64,000 nt of DNA from Pseudomonadota bacterium (GTDB lineage Bacteria > Myxococcota_A > Polyangia > Polyangiales > Polyangiaceae). A program made the position numbers and the translations under genes. Below are positions 35,485 through 44,080 of this stretch, one piece after another. The notes below the pieces were generated by a model, which worked only from the letters and a program-made list of their open reading frames with translations, did no database searches and was not told where the DNA came from. The stretch's first letter is position 1, and the number at the start of each line of letters is the position of its first letter. The stretch spans positions 71,332 through 135,331 of the forward strand of contig JAFAER010000018.1 in NCBI GenBank assembly GCA_023423895.1. The letters run 5' to 3'.

Positions 35485-36674
35485 GGCATATGCCATACGC
35501 CTTCGTCGGGCTCTTGCTCGCGCTCGGCGCCTGCTCCGCGAGCAGTGGTGTCGACGAGCCCGCCCCCGATGCCGGTGGGACCGCGGGCGGGTCCGAGCCT
35601 TCCGACGTCGATGCTGGATCTCCGCAGGACGCCGCTCCGGACACCGATTCGGCTCCCGAGCGACCGCTGATTTGCGGCGATGCGGGGTTCTGCGAGACGA
35701 AGGTGCCGCTCTCGGACGTCGGACTGCCGCTCGCGCTCCGAAGAGTCTGCGCGGTCGGGCCCAACGACGCGTGGAGCGTGACGAACGAGGGATACGTCCT
35801 CCACTACGACGGAGACCGCTGGAACGTCGAGTATCGCGCGAACCACGAGCTTTACGCCGTCTGGGCGACCGCAACCAGCGTGTGGGTCGGTGGCGAGTTC
35901 GGGCTCCTGTTGCATCGCAGCGCAACGGGGACGTGGACGCGTGTCGAGCCCGGGCACGTCGGCGCGATTCGCGACATCTACGGGAGCGCGGACGACGACG
36001 TGTGGTTTCCGAATCCGAACCAGTCCGTCGATCATTACGACGGAACGACCCTCCAGAATCATCCGATCGACGTCCCCGGGCTGGAGATCACCACGGTGTT
36101 CGGGCGACCCGGCGCGGGTACCTACGCCGCCGGCTACGTCAAAGGTGAGGTCGCGACGGAGGACATGTTGCCGTTTCAGAGCTACGTCCTGCCTGATCGG
36201 CCGTATCTCTTCGAGCTGTCGACGACGAACATCACGCCGATGAGCCCGTCCTTCGCGGAGCGGACGGGGCTCAAGCCCGTCTCCGGGCTCGTCACGGACG
36301 CTCCCGACGAGGAACGGAAGATCTTCATCGTCGCGGATCAGCGCATGGCGATGCTGATTTCGGGCGTTCGTCAGGAGTTCGCGTGGGGGAAGTACGCGTT
36401 CGTGGGGCCGAACAGTGCAACCGACATCGATGGCGCACGCGGAGGGCTCGGCTCGTCCGACATCCCGGCGCTGATGTACGGGTGGAACGACATTCGATTC
36501 ATGTTCTTCGTTGGCAAGATCGTCAAGTTCGACGTCTCGCGAGACGAGTTCACGAACGACTCACTTGCGATGGGGTACGACTTCCCGGCACGAAACATCT
36601 CGGCGGCGCACCTCCACTCGTCCGCCGTCTGGGTCGTCGGGAATGGATTCGCACTGAAGGGGAGCGCGCAATGA
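35481..36674 (+). CDS. Beta-propeller lipoprotein 2
   Basis: 397 aa, ATGA overlap with its paralogue. Lipobox LLLALGAC followed by an Asp/Pro/Ala linker (DAGGTAGGSEPSDVDAG). Propeller blades include GPNDAWSVTNEGYVLHYDG, TSVWVGGEFGLLLHR and ADDDVWFPNPNQSVDHYDG; later blades are more divergent (RKIFIVADQRMAMLISG, HLHSSAVWVVGNGFALKG). The variation between the two paralogues suggests two different ligands or a hetero-complex. Next gene overlaps by 4 nt. Confidence 0.83.
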   Translation: MRHMPYAFVGLLLALGACSASSGVDEPAPDAGGTAGGSEPSDVDAGSPQDAAPDTDSAPERPLICGDAGFCETKVPLSDVGLPLALRRVCAVGPNDAWSVTNEGYVLHYDGDRWNVEYRANHELYAVWATATSVWVGGEFGLLLHRSATGTWTRVEPGHVGAIRDIYGSADDDVWFPNPNQSVDHYDGTTLQNHPIDVPGLEITTVFGRPGAGTYAAGYVKGEVATEDMLPFQSYVLPDRPYLFELSTTNITPMSPSFAERTGLKPVSGLVTDAPDEERKIFIVADQRMAMLISGVRQEFAWGKYAFVGPNSATDIDGARGGLGSSDIPALMYGWNDIRFMFFVGKIVKFDVSRDEFTNDSLAMGYDFPARNISAAHLHSSAVWVVGNGFALKGSAQ

Positions 36675-38032
36675 CCGCGAGAAGCGCAGGGCTCCGCGCG
36701 GGCGTCCTCTCCGTTCTGGTGCTGTTGGCGTTTGCGGCGTGCTCCTCGTCACCGACGCACGCATGGCCTTCCGAGCCGACCGGCGACGGTGGTGGAGACG
36801 TCGAAGGCGACGCAGCAGCTCCGAGTGAACCTGGACACGACGGAGGCGCGGACGCCAGCGACGAAGCGCCACCGCCGCCCTACGACTTCAGCGTGAAGTG
36901 CGCCGGCGATCCGTGCGCCGTTCGGCTCGCCGCGCGCGGAGGCTCACATGCGTGCGTTGCCCTGCGCGACGGCACTGCTTGGTGCTGGGGGGCCAATGCA
37001 TCCGGCCAGCTCGGGACGGGGTGGAATGACGCAGGCGCGATCTCCGCATACGAGCCACGACCGCATCGGGTCGCCGGCGTCACCAGCGCGAAGAGCGTGG
37101 CTGCGACCGGCACCGGGACCGAAGGGACGACGTGTGTCGTCCACGGTACCGGAGAGGTCGCGTGTTTCGGCTCCAATGCGTCGGGGCAGCTCGGTCGCGG
37201 GACTGCAGCCTCGACGCGGCCGAATCCGGAGCCCGCGCCGGTCGAAGGCGGCCTCCAAGCGAAGTCCGTCGTGCTGACGAACAGGATCGCGCTGGCGATT
37301 GGCACCGACGAGCGGTTGTGGTCATGGGGCACGAACGAGCTGCGGCTCTTGGCTCGCTCGACCACGGGTCCGGAGGACGCCCCGGCGAACGTGGCGGCGC
37401 TCGTGGACGCCGTCTCGGTCGCTCCGAGATCTTGCGGCGGCACCTCCTACGCCGCCTTCGTCGTCGCCGCGGATGGCTCGCTCCTCTCGTGGGGAGGAGG
37501 GCTCTACGACCAGCTCGGCCGACCAAGCTCGCTGTATCAGGATCCCGGTCCCGACCGGATTGCGCTCTCCGGCGTATCGAGCGTGGCCACCGGCGCAAAT
37601 CACGCATGCGCTCTCGTCCGCGGCCAGGTCCATTGCTGGGGATGGAACGAGCACGGGGAGCTCGGCACCGGGAGAAAGGCCGAGGAGCTGCTCCCGGCGC
37701 GAGTGCTGCTTCCGCCGGGCGTCCACGCCGTCGCCGTTGCGGCGGGCGGAGACAACACCTGCATCATCGCGGCAGACGGCGACGTCCATTGCTGGGGCGC
37801 GAACGGCAGCAAGCAGCTCGGAGCATCGCAGCTCGTCGTGTCCGCGATGCCGCTGAAGATCGACGGCCTCGGCGAAGAAGCAGTCGACGTCGCCGTGATG
37901 GACGAGGCGATCTGTGCGCTACTCCGCAGCGGCTCGGTCAAGTGCTGGGGAGAGAACTTTCTCGGGCAGCTCGGTCGAGGGACACGCGAGCTCGAGAGCT
38001 CGGCGGTGCCCGGGCTCGTTGCCTTTGAATGA
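36671..38032 (+). CDS. RCC1-repeat lipoprotein
   Basis: 453 aa from the ATG of another ATGA overlap. Lipobox VLLAFAAC; DGGGD-rich linker to about residue 75. Residues about 80-453 carry RCC1-type blades, each with HACAL/ACVAL, a VxCWGxNxxGQLG core (e.g. AWCWGANASGQLGTG, VACFGSNASGQLGRG, HCWGWNEHGELGTG, KCWGENFLGQLGRG). This gives a seven-bladed propeller with Cys-Trp-Gly cores. Such proteins are abundant in Polyangia envelopes; function unknown. It is the third propeller protein in the operon, of a fold different from the previous two. Confidence 0.9.
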   Translation: MTARSAGLRAGVLSVLVLLAFAACSSSPTHAWPSEPTGDGGGDVEGDAAAPSEPGHDGGADASDEAPPPPYDFSVKCAGDPCAVRLAARGGSHACVALRDGTAWCWGANASGQLGTGWNDAGAISAYEPRPHRVAGVTSAKSVAATGTGTEGTTCVVHGTGEVACFGSNASGQLGRGTAASTRPNPEPAPVEGGLQAKSVVLTNRIALAIGTDERLWSWGTNELRLLARSTTGPEDAPANVAALVDAVSVAPRSCGGTSYAAFVVAADGSLLSWGGGLYDQLGRPSSLYQDPGPDRIALSGVSSVATGANHACALVRGQVHCWGWNEHGELGTGRKAEELLPARVLLPPGVHAVAVAAGGDNTCIIAADGDVHCWGANGSKQLGASQLVVSAMPLKIDGLGEEAVDVAVMDEAICALLRSGSVKCWGENFLGQLGRGTRELESSAVPGLVAFE

Positions 38033-39846
38033 CGTTGGAACGAGGAAGGTCGCCCTTCATGCGCAAAGCGTTCGTAGGAGTTCTTTTCGTGGTGTCCGTC
38101 GTCTGGGCGGGGTGCTCGCCCGATCGCGCGTCGTTCGGGAATGGCCCGACCGACCTGGGCAATGCGGACGGAGGCAACGCCGAACCCGATGCTGCATGCG
38201 GACTCGTCTGCTCGCGCGATCTGCGTTCCGTGCGGGATTGCAACGACGTCCTCGTCCAGGAGTGCCCTGCAGACACCGCATGCGGCAACGGGAAGTGCAT
38301 CGCGCCTTGTGACGCTGCGGCGCTCAACGAGGGCTCGGTGGGCTGCTCGTTCGCGATTCCTTCGCCGGTCGACGACCAAGCGCGAGGGAGCTGCTTCGCG
38401 ATCTTCGTCGCGAACAACTGGACCTCACCCGCGTCCCTTCGCCTCTCGTACAAGGGTGAGGTCCGGACGATCGACCGAGCGGCCTGGGTGCCGTACGTCG
38501 AAGACGGAGTCGTGAAGCACAAGCCGCTGGAGGGCCCCATCCCTCCAGGCAGTGGCGCCGTCGTCTTCCTCACGAACGAGCCCGAACTGTCGCAATACGC
38601 GATTACCTGTCCAGCGGGTGTTCAGCCAATCTTGGATACGGACATCACGCGGGACGGTTCGGGCATCGTCGAGGGCTTCTTCGCGAGCTCCGATGTGCCC
38701 GTATCGATGTACTCGGTATTTCCGTACGGCGGCGCGTCCAGCTATTCACCGAGCGCAACACTGCTGCTCCCGACGACGTCACTTCGCACGAACTACGTGG
38801 TGATGAGCTCCTGGGGTGGAGCCGGCGACGCGTTCGGCAAGGGCATCGTGGGCGATCCTGTCGGCGGGCAGCCCGGGAGGCCCACCGTGCAGATCATGGC
38901 CATCGAGGACGACACGACGGTCGAGCTGCTGCCGAAGGTCGACGTCGTCGGAGGGAACGGTGTTGCGCGCGCGCCCGCGAATCACGTCGCGAGCTTCAGG
39001 CTCGAGCGCGGTCAGATCCTCCAGCTCGTGCAACAGAACGAGCTCGTGGGCTCGGTCGTCGAGAGCAGCCGCCCGGTCGGCGTGTTCGGCGGCCACACGT
39101 GCATGTTCGTGCCGTACGGAGTCGGCGCATGCGACAGTGACAACAAGCAGATTCCTCCGCTATCGGCGTGGGGGCACGAATACGCCGTCTTGCCCGCTCC
39201 CGATCGCGTGCGTCTCGCTGGCACCCGTAGCCAGGGATCTGGCGAACCGAGCATCGTTCGATTCGTCGGAGCTGCGGCGGACACCAAGCTCGTCTACGAG
39301 CCGCGGCGGCCGGAAGGAGCACCGACCACGCTGGAAGCGGGGGAGCTCGCGCGGTTCTTCACGAGCGAGCCTTTCGTCGTATCGAGCCAGGGGGCCGACC
39401 ATCCGTTCTTCGTCTCGACCGTGATGACTGGGGCCATCGCGTCGAGCTCCGGTATCGGGGATCCCGAGACGGCGATTGCGATCCCCACCGATCAGTGGCT
39501 CGACTCGTACGGGTTCTTCTCGGACCCGACGTACGCTCGGAGCGCCGTCTTCGTCACCCGGCGCCGAACGAACGGAACGTTCCACGACGTGAAGCTCGAC
39601 TGCGCCGGCGTGGTCACGAGCTGGGAGCCTATCGCCGCGGACTACGAGTGGACGTACGTCGAGCTCACGCGGGCCGCGGTCCCGCAGACGTATCCCGCGG
39701 GTACGTGCGCGGACGGTGTCCACGGCATCCAGAGCGACGGCCCCTTCACCATGACGGTGTGGGGCTTGGGCGACGACGCGAGCTACTCCTATCCGGGCGG
39801 GACGGGACTTCGCCGCGCGACCCAGCTCTACGTGCCCGTGCGCTGA
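38029..39846 (+). CDS. Lipoprotein with IgGFc-binding domain
   Basis: 605 aa from the ATG in the last ATGA overlap (38029). An internal ATG at 38059 has GAGGAAGG upstream and gives the neat signal MRKAFVGVLFVVSVVWAGC, so it is a serious alternative. A short Cys-rich part (CGLVCSRDLRSVRDCNDV) precedes residues about 100-590, which resemble the IgGFc-binding N-terminal domain family: SVGCSFAIPSPVD, the YVVMSSWGG segment, VQIMAIEDDTTVELLPK, ASFRLERGQILQL, PVGVFGGHTCMFVPYG and HPFFVSTVMTG. The domain is named for a mucin-like mammalian protein; in bacteria its ligand is unknown and adhesion is the usual guess. Last gene of the coupled operon. Confidence 0.85.
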   Translation: MTLERGRSPFMRKAFVGVLFVVSVVWAGCSPDRASFGNGPTDLGNADGGNAEPDAACGLVCSRDLRSVRDCNDVLVQECPADTACGNGKCIAPCDAAALNEGSVGCSFAIPSPVDDQARGSCFAIFVANNWTSPASLRLSYKGEVRTIDRAAWVPYVEDGVVKHKPLEGPIPPGSGAVVFLTNEPELSQYAITCPAGVQPILDTDITRDGSGIVEGFFASSDVPVSMYSVFPYGGASSYSPSATLLLPTTSLRTNYVVMSSWGGAGDAFGKGIVGDPVGGQPGRPTVQIMAIEDDTTVELLPKVDVVGGNGVARAPANHVASFRLERGQILQLVQQNELVGSVVESSRPVGVFGGHTCMFVPYGVGACDSDNKQIPPLSAWGHEYAVLPAPDRVRLAGTRSQGSGEPSIVRFVGAAADTKLVYEPRRPEGAPTTLEAGELARFFTSEPFVVSSQGADHPFFVSTVMTGAIASSSGIGDPETAIAIPTDQWLDSYGFFSDPTYARSAVFVTRRRTNGTFHDVKLDCAGVVTSWEPIAADYEWTYVELTRAAVPQTYPAGTCADGVHGIQSDGPFTMTVWGLGDDASYSYPGGTGLRRATQLYVPVR

Positions 39847-39925
39847 AAGCGCGCGCCAGCGTGGCCGCAGGCCGCGACGGCTTGGATGCCGACGCGCGCC
39901 CTGCGATACTCGCGGGTCGGCGAGC

Positions 39926-40279
39926 ATGGAGCAGAAGCCGCGAATCTTCACGACATCGTTCGGGAGCGTTTACCCCCTCTACGTGCAGAAGGCTGCGAAG
40001 AAGGGACGGACGAAAGAAGAGGTCGACGAGATCATCACGTGGCTCACGGGCTACGATCGCGAGCAGCTCCAGCGCGCGATCGACGCGAAGGTCGACTTCG
40101 AAGCATTTTTCGCCAACGCGCCACGGATGAACCCGAACGTCGGCCTCATCACCGGTGTCGTATGCGGCGTGCGCGTCGAGGACGTCGCCGACCCGCTGAT
40201 GCAGAAGATCCGCTACCTCGACAAGCTGATCGACGAGCTCGCCAGGGGAAAGAAGATGGCGAGCATTCTCCGCGGCTAG
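39926..40279 (+). CDS. DUF2200 family protein
   Basis: 117 aa. The opening RIFTTSFGSVYPLYVQKAAKKGRTKEE and the closing segment VEDVADPLMQKIRYLDKLIDELA with KGKKMASILR-like end match the DUF2200 family over full length. Small helical cytoplasmic protein without known function; members contain the conserved WLTGYD. It starts 79 nt after the IgGFc-domain gene and has a different character, so it is probably a separate unit. Confidence 0.9.
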   Translation: MEQKPRIFTTSFGSVYPLYVQKAAKKGRTKEEVDEIITWLTGYDREQLQRAIDAKVDFEAFFANAPRMNPNVGLITGVVCGVRVEDVADPLMQKIRYLDKLIDELARGKKMASILRG

Positions 40280-40438
40280 ACGGCCGGACCCCGACATCCG
40301 CAGTTTCGGAGAAGCGGGGGTAGGGGGCAGCCGGTAAGAAGGGCCAAGAAGGACGGCGGCGCCTCGAGCCGAGTGTCCAGATGGTCCGTCGACGGCTGGA
40401 GGATGATCCAGTCGCGCGGCTGAAGAGAGGAGAGGCCC

Positions 40439-40666
40439 ATGAGCTGGAACAAAGGGATCCGACAAACCCACCGCTGGCTGTCCGTCGCGTTCACGCTCGG
40501 CGTGATCACCTACAGCGTCGCGATGACGAAGGGGCAGCCTCCCGCGTGGCTCGGCCTCTTCGCGCTCCTGCCGCTGATCGCGCTGCTGATCTCCGGCCTC
40601 TATTTGTTCGTGTTGCCGTACGCCACGAGGTGGCGCGGCGGGGAATCTGCACGATCCGAGACCTGA
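40439..40666 (+). CDS. Small two-helix membrane protein
   Basis: 75 aa. AGAGGAGAGG lies just upstream of the ATG. Two hydrophobic helices, WLSVAFTLGVITYSVAM and WLGLFALLPLIALLISGLYLF, separated by a short loop KGQPP. Starts with a basic segment (MSWNKGIRQTHR) and ends RWRGGESARSET, so both termini are likely cytoplasmic. Function unknown. It converges on the degraded sigma-factor gene with a 16-nt gap. Confidence 0.72.
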   Translation: MSWNKGIRQTHRWLSVAFTLGVITYSVAMTKGQPPAWLGLFALLPLIALLISGLYLFVLPYATRWRGGESARSET

Positions 40667-40682
40667 CGGCTTGCCCGACGCG

Positions 40683-41430
40683 TCACGGACGCGGGAGCGT
40701 GAGGGGGAGCCCCATGGCCACGAATGGTCGCTGTGCGCAAGCGGACATGAAGTGGCTCGATCCTCCGACGCCGGCGCGCTCGACCTCCAGCACCTGGAGC
40801 GCGAAAAGGCGTGCGAGTCCGTCGTCGGCGATGCGATAGAACGCGACTGCCGGTCTTCCGTTGGCTTCGAGAGCCAGCGTCCGGAAGAGGCGCATCTCGA
40901 GCGCGCGGGTCACCCGTTGCGCGAGGAAGCGGCCGACGGCCGCTCGTCCCTCGATCCACGTCGGATGCGGCGGCATCGAGAGAACCACCTCCTCGTGGAG
41001 CAATGCGATCACCTCGTCGAGATCGCCCCTCTGCCAGGCGTGGAGGTATCGCTCGAGGAGCGCTCGATCGATCGGTGCTCCTGCGTCCGGCGACCAGCTC
41101 GACCTCGGGCCGACCCGCGTTGTCAGCGCCTCGCGGGCCCGGTGCAACGCGCTGTTCGCGGCCGACACCGAGGTCTCGAGCGCGGCCGCCGTCTCGTCCG
41201 CCGTGAGGCTGACGACGTCGCGCAGCAGAAGCACCGCGCGTTGCGCCGGCGTCAGGACTTGGAGAGCCGCCATGAAGGCGAGCGCGACGCCTTCTTTCAG
41301 CGTATAGGCGCTTGCCGGATCGGCGCCTTCGAGCCACGCCGAAGGACAGGGCTCGAGCCACTCGTTGTCCGGCGTGGCGGGGGCGGGCTCCACATCCGGA
41401 TCGCTCGGGGGACCGAGCTCCGGTCCGCGC
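40683..41430 (-). pseudogene. N-terminally deleted ECF sigma factor with SnoaL domain
   Basis: From a GTG at 41393 the frame reads 236 aa covering the inter-region linker (DNEWLEPCPSAWL), sigma region 4 (LTPAQRAVLLLRDVVSLTADET) and a SnoaL-like domain (YLHAWQRGDLDEVIALL, FYRIADDGLARLFALQVLEV). Region 2 (promoter melting and core binding) is absent. Just upstream the same frame gives ELGPPSDPD, which belongs to the sigma linker, and then runs into GST sequence in a different frame. A deletion has therefore joined the 3' part of this gene to a GST gene. Without region 2 it cannot act as a sigma factor. Confidence 0.8.
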
Positions 41431-41954
41431 GCTCGGCGTGCAGATCGCTGCGTAGGGCGCCATCCCGAAGTCCGCGGTCGTGAGCCGTGCGCGGAGATGT
41501 TCTTTGCCCTCGAGGCAGCGATCGAGCACCGAGGCGACGGCCGCGAACTTCTCGCTCCCGGCCTTCACCGCGGCCTCGTCCGACGGGCCGAGGCCGGCGA
41601 GCTTCTTCACGACGGGCTCGAACGCGACCGTGCGGACGGCCGGGCCGAATTGGGCGACGCTCCAAGCAGCCAGCGATCGACGTCTGCCCGCTCCCGCGGC
41701 GCCGTCGGCGCGAGGTCGTTTCGGTCCGCCTTGCTCGCGACATAGGCGAGGATCGCGTTCTACTCCCAGAGGACGAAGTCATCGTCCTCGAGGCTGGGCG
41801 CGCTCCCATTCGGATTCTTCGCGAGCACCTCGGGCGACCTGCCCTGTCCCTTGAACAGGTCGACGTTCACGAGCGTCAGCCGCACGCCGACCTCGTGCGC
41901 GAGCGCGATCACCTTCTGGCGGTTGGGCGAAAGCGCGAAGTGGTAGAGCTTCAT
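41431..41954 (-). pseudogene. Glutathione S-transferase pseudogene
   Basis: Starts MKLYHFALSPNRQKVIALAH at 41954 with the thioredoxin-like domain through NPNGSAPSLEDDDFVLWE, then TAG at 41760-41762, where relatives have WES-NAI, so a Ser codon TCG has become TAG. The same frame continues NAILAYVASKADRND and PRERADVDRWLL, then loses one base near 41670. After the shift it continues SVAQFGPAVRTVAFEPVVKK and LTTADFGMAPYAA. It breaks off around 41440 where the sigma-factor fragment begins. One nonsense mutation, one frameshift and a 3' deletion make it non-functional. Confidence 0.85.
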
Positions 41955-42715
41955 CTCGAGGACCTCCATCGACAGGCGCGACGTTGCGCCTCCGGAAGAC
42001 AAGACCGTCCTCGCCGTCGAAACTGTTCGCCGTCTCGCGACCTATTTTCGAGCTCTCTGCGGTTGGGGTGACGCGAGCGTCGGGCGCTCCTCGACCCAGT
42101 CGGGAACTCTTCTTCCCTCGCGACGAGCGCGCGGTGCCGTCGAGCTCAACCATGGGCCGCAGAGCCCGAGCAGCGCAGCGGGCGCAGGCTTCGGGCGGGC
42201 GCCTTCGCGCTTTCTCGCGGGACGCGGCTCTCAGCCCCGGCGCCCTTCACGGCTGGCGACGAGCGCGCCCGCGAATAGATCGAGCTCGCACGGCTATGCC
42301 ACCTGGCTTCATCGCGGCGCGAGACGGTTATAGAAGAAACCGTGACTTATATCGATACGGACAAAGTTAGCAAATTCGTCGAATCGAGACAATAAGGCAT
42401 TGCACCTTTGCAAAGTGAGCGGTACCACTTTCCCTGCGACTTCCGGGTGGATGCCGCATCTGCTGTCGGCCTGCCCTGACATCGACACGTAACGCGCGAG
42501 CGACTCGCGTCCTCTCCTGCATGCTCGGCGTGCAGACGTGGCTTCCACCACGCAGAGGACCGCGAATCCCGCCGCGGTTGCGCACTTCCGCTGTCGGCGC
42601 CGTTACCGCGAACACCATCCGCCGCCGGACCGTTCTTGGCATTGCCTGTGCCGTGACAAGCGGCTCGAGGCTTCAGGCACCGTTCCATGTTCAACAATCA
42701 GTGAGGTCCTCAGAC
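41955..42715. other. 760-bp non-coding region with AT-rich promoter-like segment
   Basis: No convincing gene. The segment 42310-42420 is clearly more AT-rich than its surroundings and probably holds the promoter of the DinB/dioxygenase pair. It contains an inverted repeat ACGGTT/AACCGT (42324-42343), the 13-mer TAGCAAATTCGTC (42368-42380, repeated at 46042), and AAAGTG/CACTTT arms just downstream. The palindrome TGAGGTCCTCA (42702-42712) covers the likely ribosome-binding site of the DinB gene. Confidence 0.45.
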
Positions 42716-43444
42716 ATGCAGACACATGAGACGAGCACAGCCGTGCTGCCGATCCTGAGCCCCAGCGCGCTCGATGCGAGCGCAGCGGCCGACGTAACGA
42801 ACGGCGAGACCAGTGACTCGGCGCGTCGTCGGACGAATGGAGACGCGGCTGCTCACAAGGACGTTCGAGCGACCAGTGAGATGAGCCCCGCTGCAGCCGC
42901 CGTGCGTCGCATGCTCAACCGAAGCGGGAACAGCTTGTTCACCGCGATCGAGCCGCTTTCGGACGAAGAGTTCTTTGCGGCTGGTGTCAATGGCATCTCC
43001 GTTGCCTGGACCGTGGGCCATCTCGCGTGCGTCTTCGATCTCTTCACTTCGTGGATCCGTGGGAATGGCTGTTTGCTCCCCAAGGAAGTTCACAACGTGT
43101 TCAACAGCCTCGAAGTGAAGGCTCCGGGCGGGCCCACCAAGGCTGAGGTTGTCAGAAAGTCGATTTACAACAAAGGCGAGATCCAGTTTTTGCTGCGCTC
43201 CGCTCAGATCGAGGCGCTGAAGCTGCTCGCGACCTGCACCGAGCGAGGCTGGGCGGCGCCGCCTCCCGGCCCGCGCCCGGAAGATCTCCACACGGTGGGC
43301 GACATCTGGGAGCACCTTGCCGTTCACACGTATTGGCACATGGGCGAGCTGTGCGGAACGTTCCCGCGATTTCACGGGACCTACACGCTGAACATGCTCC
43401 CGCACTACTTCTTCTATCTCCCCGCGGAGCGCGCCGGTGAGTAA
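42716..43444 (+). CDS. DinB-like superfamily protein
   Basis: 242 aa from ATG 42716; the longer frame from 42521 lacks coding character. Residues 1-60 are a Ser/Ala/Asp-rich, probably disordered leader. Residues about 65-242 show a four-helix DinB/maleylpyruvate-isomerase-like pattern: LNRSGNSLFTAIEPLSDEEF, AWTVGHLACVFDLFTSWI (first His), VGDIWEHLAVHTYWHMGELC (the HxxxYxHxGE motif with further metal His). Such folds bind a divalent metal and often act in thiol-dependent reactions. It overlaps the 3-hydroxyanthranilate dioxygenase gene by 8 nt, so the two probably act together. Confidence 0.8.
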   Translation: MQTHETSTAVLPILSPSALDASAAADVTNGETSDSARRRTNGDAAAHKDVRATSEMSPAAAAVRRMLNRSGNSLFTAIEPLSDEEFFAAGVNGISVAWTVGHLACVFDLFTSWIRGNGCLLPKEVHNVFNSLEVKAPGGPTKAEVVRKSIYNKGEIQFLLRSAQIEALKLLATCTERGWAAPPPGPRPEDLHTVGDIWEHLAVHTYWHMGELCGTFPRFHGTYTLNMLPHYFFYLPAERAGE

Positions 43445-43970
43445 CGACATCCGCGTCGTCGACGTTCTGCGTTGGATCGAGGGAAGCAAGCAGCGCCGGA
43501 CCGATCAGGTGCTGGATCACGAGACGTGCTGGAATCGCGAGCTGATCGTGAAGCTCTTCGATGGTCCCACGCCGTCGGACCGGAGCGACTTCCACATCAA
43601 CACGTCCCCCGAGCTCTTCTACCAGTTCGAAGGGGACCTGTTCTGCCGGTTGCTTCGCAACGGAGAGTTCGAGGACTGCACCATCACGACCGGCCAGATG
43701 TTCTACATCCCACCGCTCGTTCCGCACCTCAATCGCCGCCCGCCGGGGAGCATCGGTCTCGCCGTTCACACGCAACGTGCCGAAGGGGCGCTCGACGCGG
43801 TGGCTTGGTACTGCGAAGTCTGCCGCAACCAGCTTCATCGCATCGACTATCTGTTCAAGGACCTACTCGGACAGCTTCCTCCGCTGGTGCGAGCGTTCCT
43901 TGCGGATGAAGAGAAGCGAACCTGCACGAAGTGCGGCTGGAAGATGCCCGCGGACCAGGGCCGCATGTAA
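43437..43970 (+). CDS. haaO: 3-hydroxyanthranilate 3,4-dioxygenase
   Basis: 177 aa from a GTG overlapping the DinB-like stop by 8 nt. Cupin fold with iron ligands His53, Glu59 and His97 (in DFHINTSPELFYQFEGD and PPLVPH), Arg49 before the first His, and the C-terminal rubredoxin-like iron site from two CxxC pairs (CEVC at 126-129, CTKC at 163-166). Length and pattern match bacterial NbaC/HaaO enzymes, which open the ring of 3-hydroxyanthranilate to 2-amino-3-carboxymuconate semialdehyde, precursor of quinolinate. No other kynurenine-pathway genes are in the window, so the true substrate may differ. Confidence 0.93.
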   Translation: MSNDIRVVDVLRWIEGSKQRRTDQVLDHETCWNRELIVKLFDGPTPSDRSDFHINTSPELFYQFEGDLFCRLLRNGEFEDCTITTGQMFYIPPLVPHLNRRPPGSIGLAVHTQRAEGALDAVAWYCEVCRNQLHRIDYLFKDLLGQLPPLVRAFLADEEKRTCTKCGWKMPADQGRM

Positions 43971-43988
43971 CGACAGATAGCGTTCGGA

Positions 43989-44027
43989 GCCGCCGCAACA
44001 GAGCGATTCTGTCGCTATCGCGGCGGC
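43989..44027. terminator. Bidirectional hairpin between convergent units
   Basis: GCCGCCGC (43989-43996) pairs with GCGGCGGC (44020-44027) around a 23-nt loop that can form a small inner stem (ACAGA/TCTGT). It lies 19 nt after the dioxygenase stop and serves the plus-strand unit. Confidence 0.65.
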
Positions 44028-44050
44028 CTCGAACGAACGAAGGAAGAAAG

Positions 44051-44080
44051 AGCGAGCACCACCAGTGGTGGTGACTCGCT
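44051..44080 (-). terminator. Near-perfect 30-nt palindrome at the 3' end of the minus-strand operon
   Basis: AGCGAG (44051-44056) pairs with CTCGCT (44075-44080), and ACCACC with GGTGGT inside it, leaving almost no loop. It touches the methyltransferase stop codon (44080-44082) and would terminate the minus-strand operon. The tiny loop means a cruciform or protein-binding role is also possible. Confidence 0.5.

Noticed and set aside
41984..42370. 128-aa plus-strand ORF upstream of the DinB-like gene
   Set aside because: Arg/Pro/Ser-rich with no structure or conserved motif, opposite to the upstream region of the GST pseudogene.
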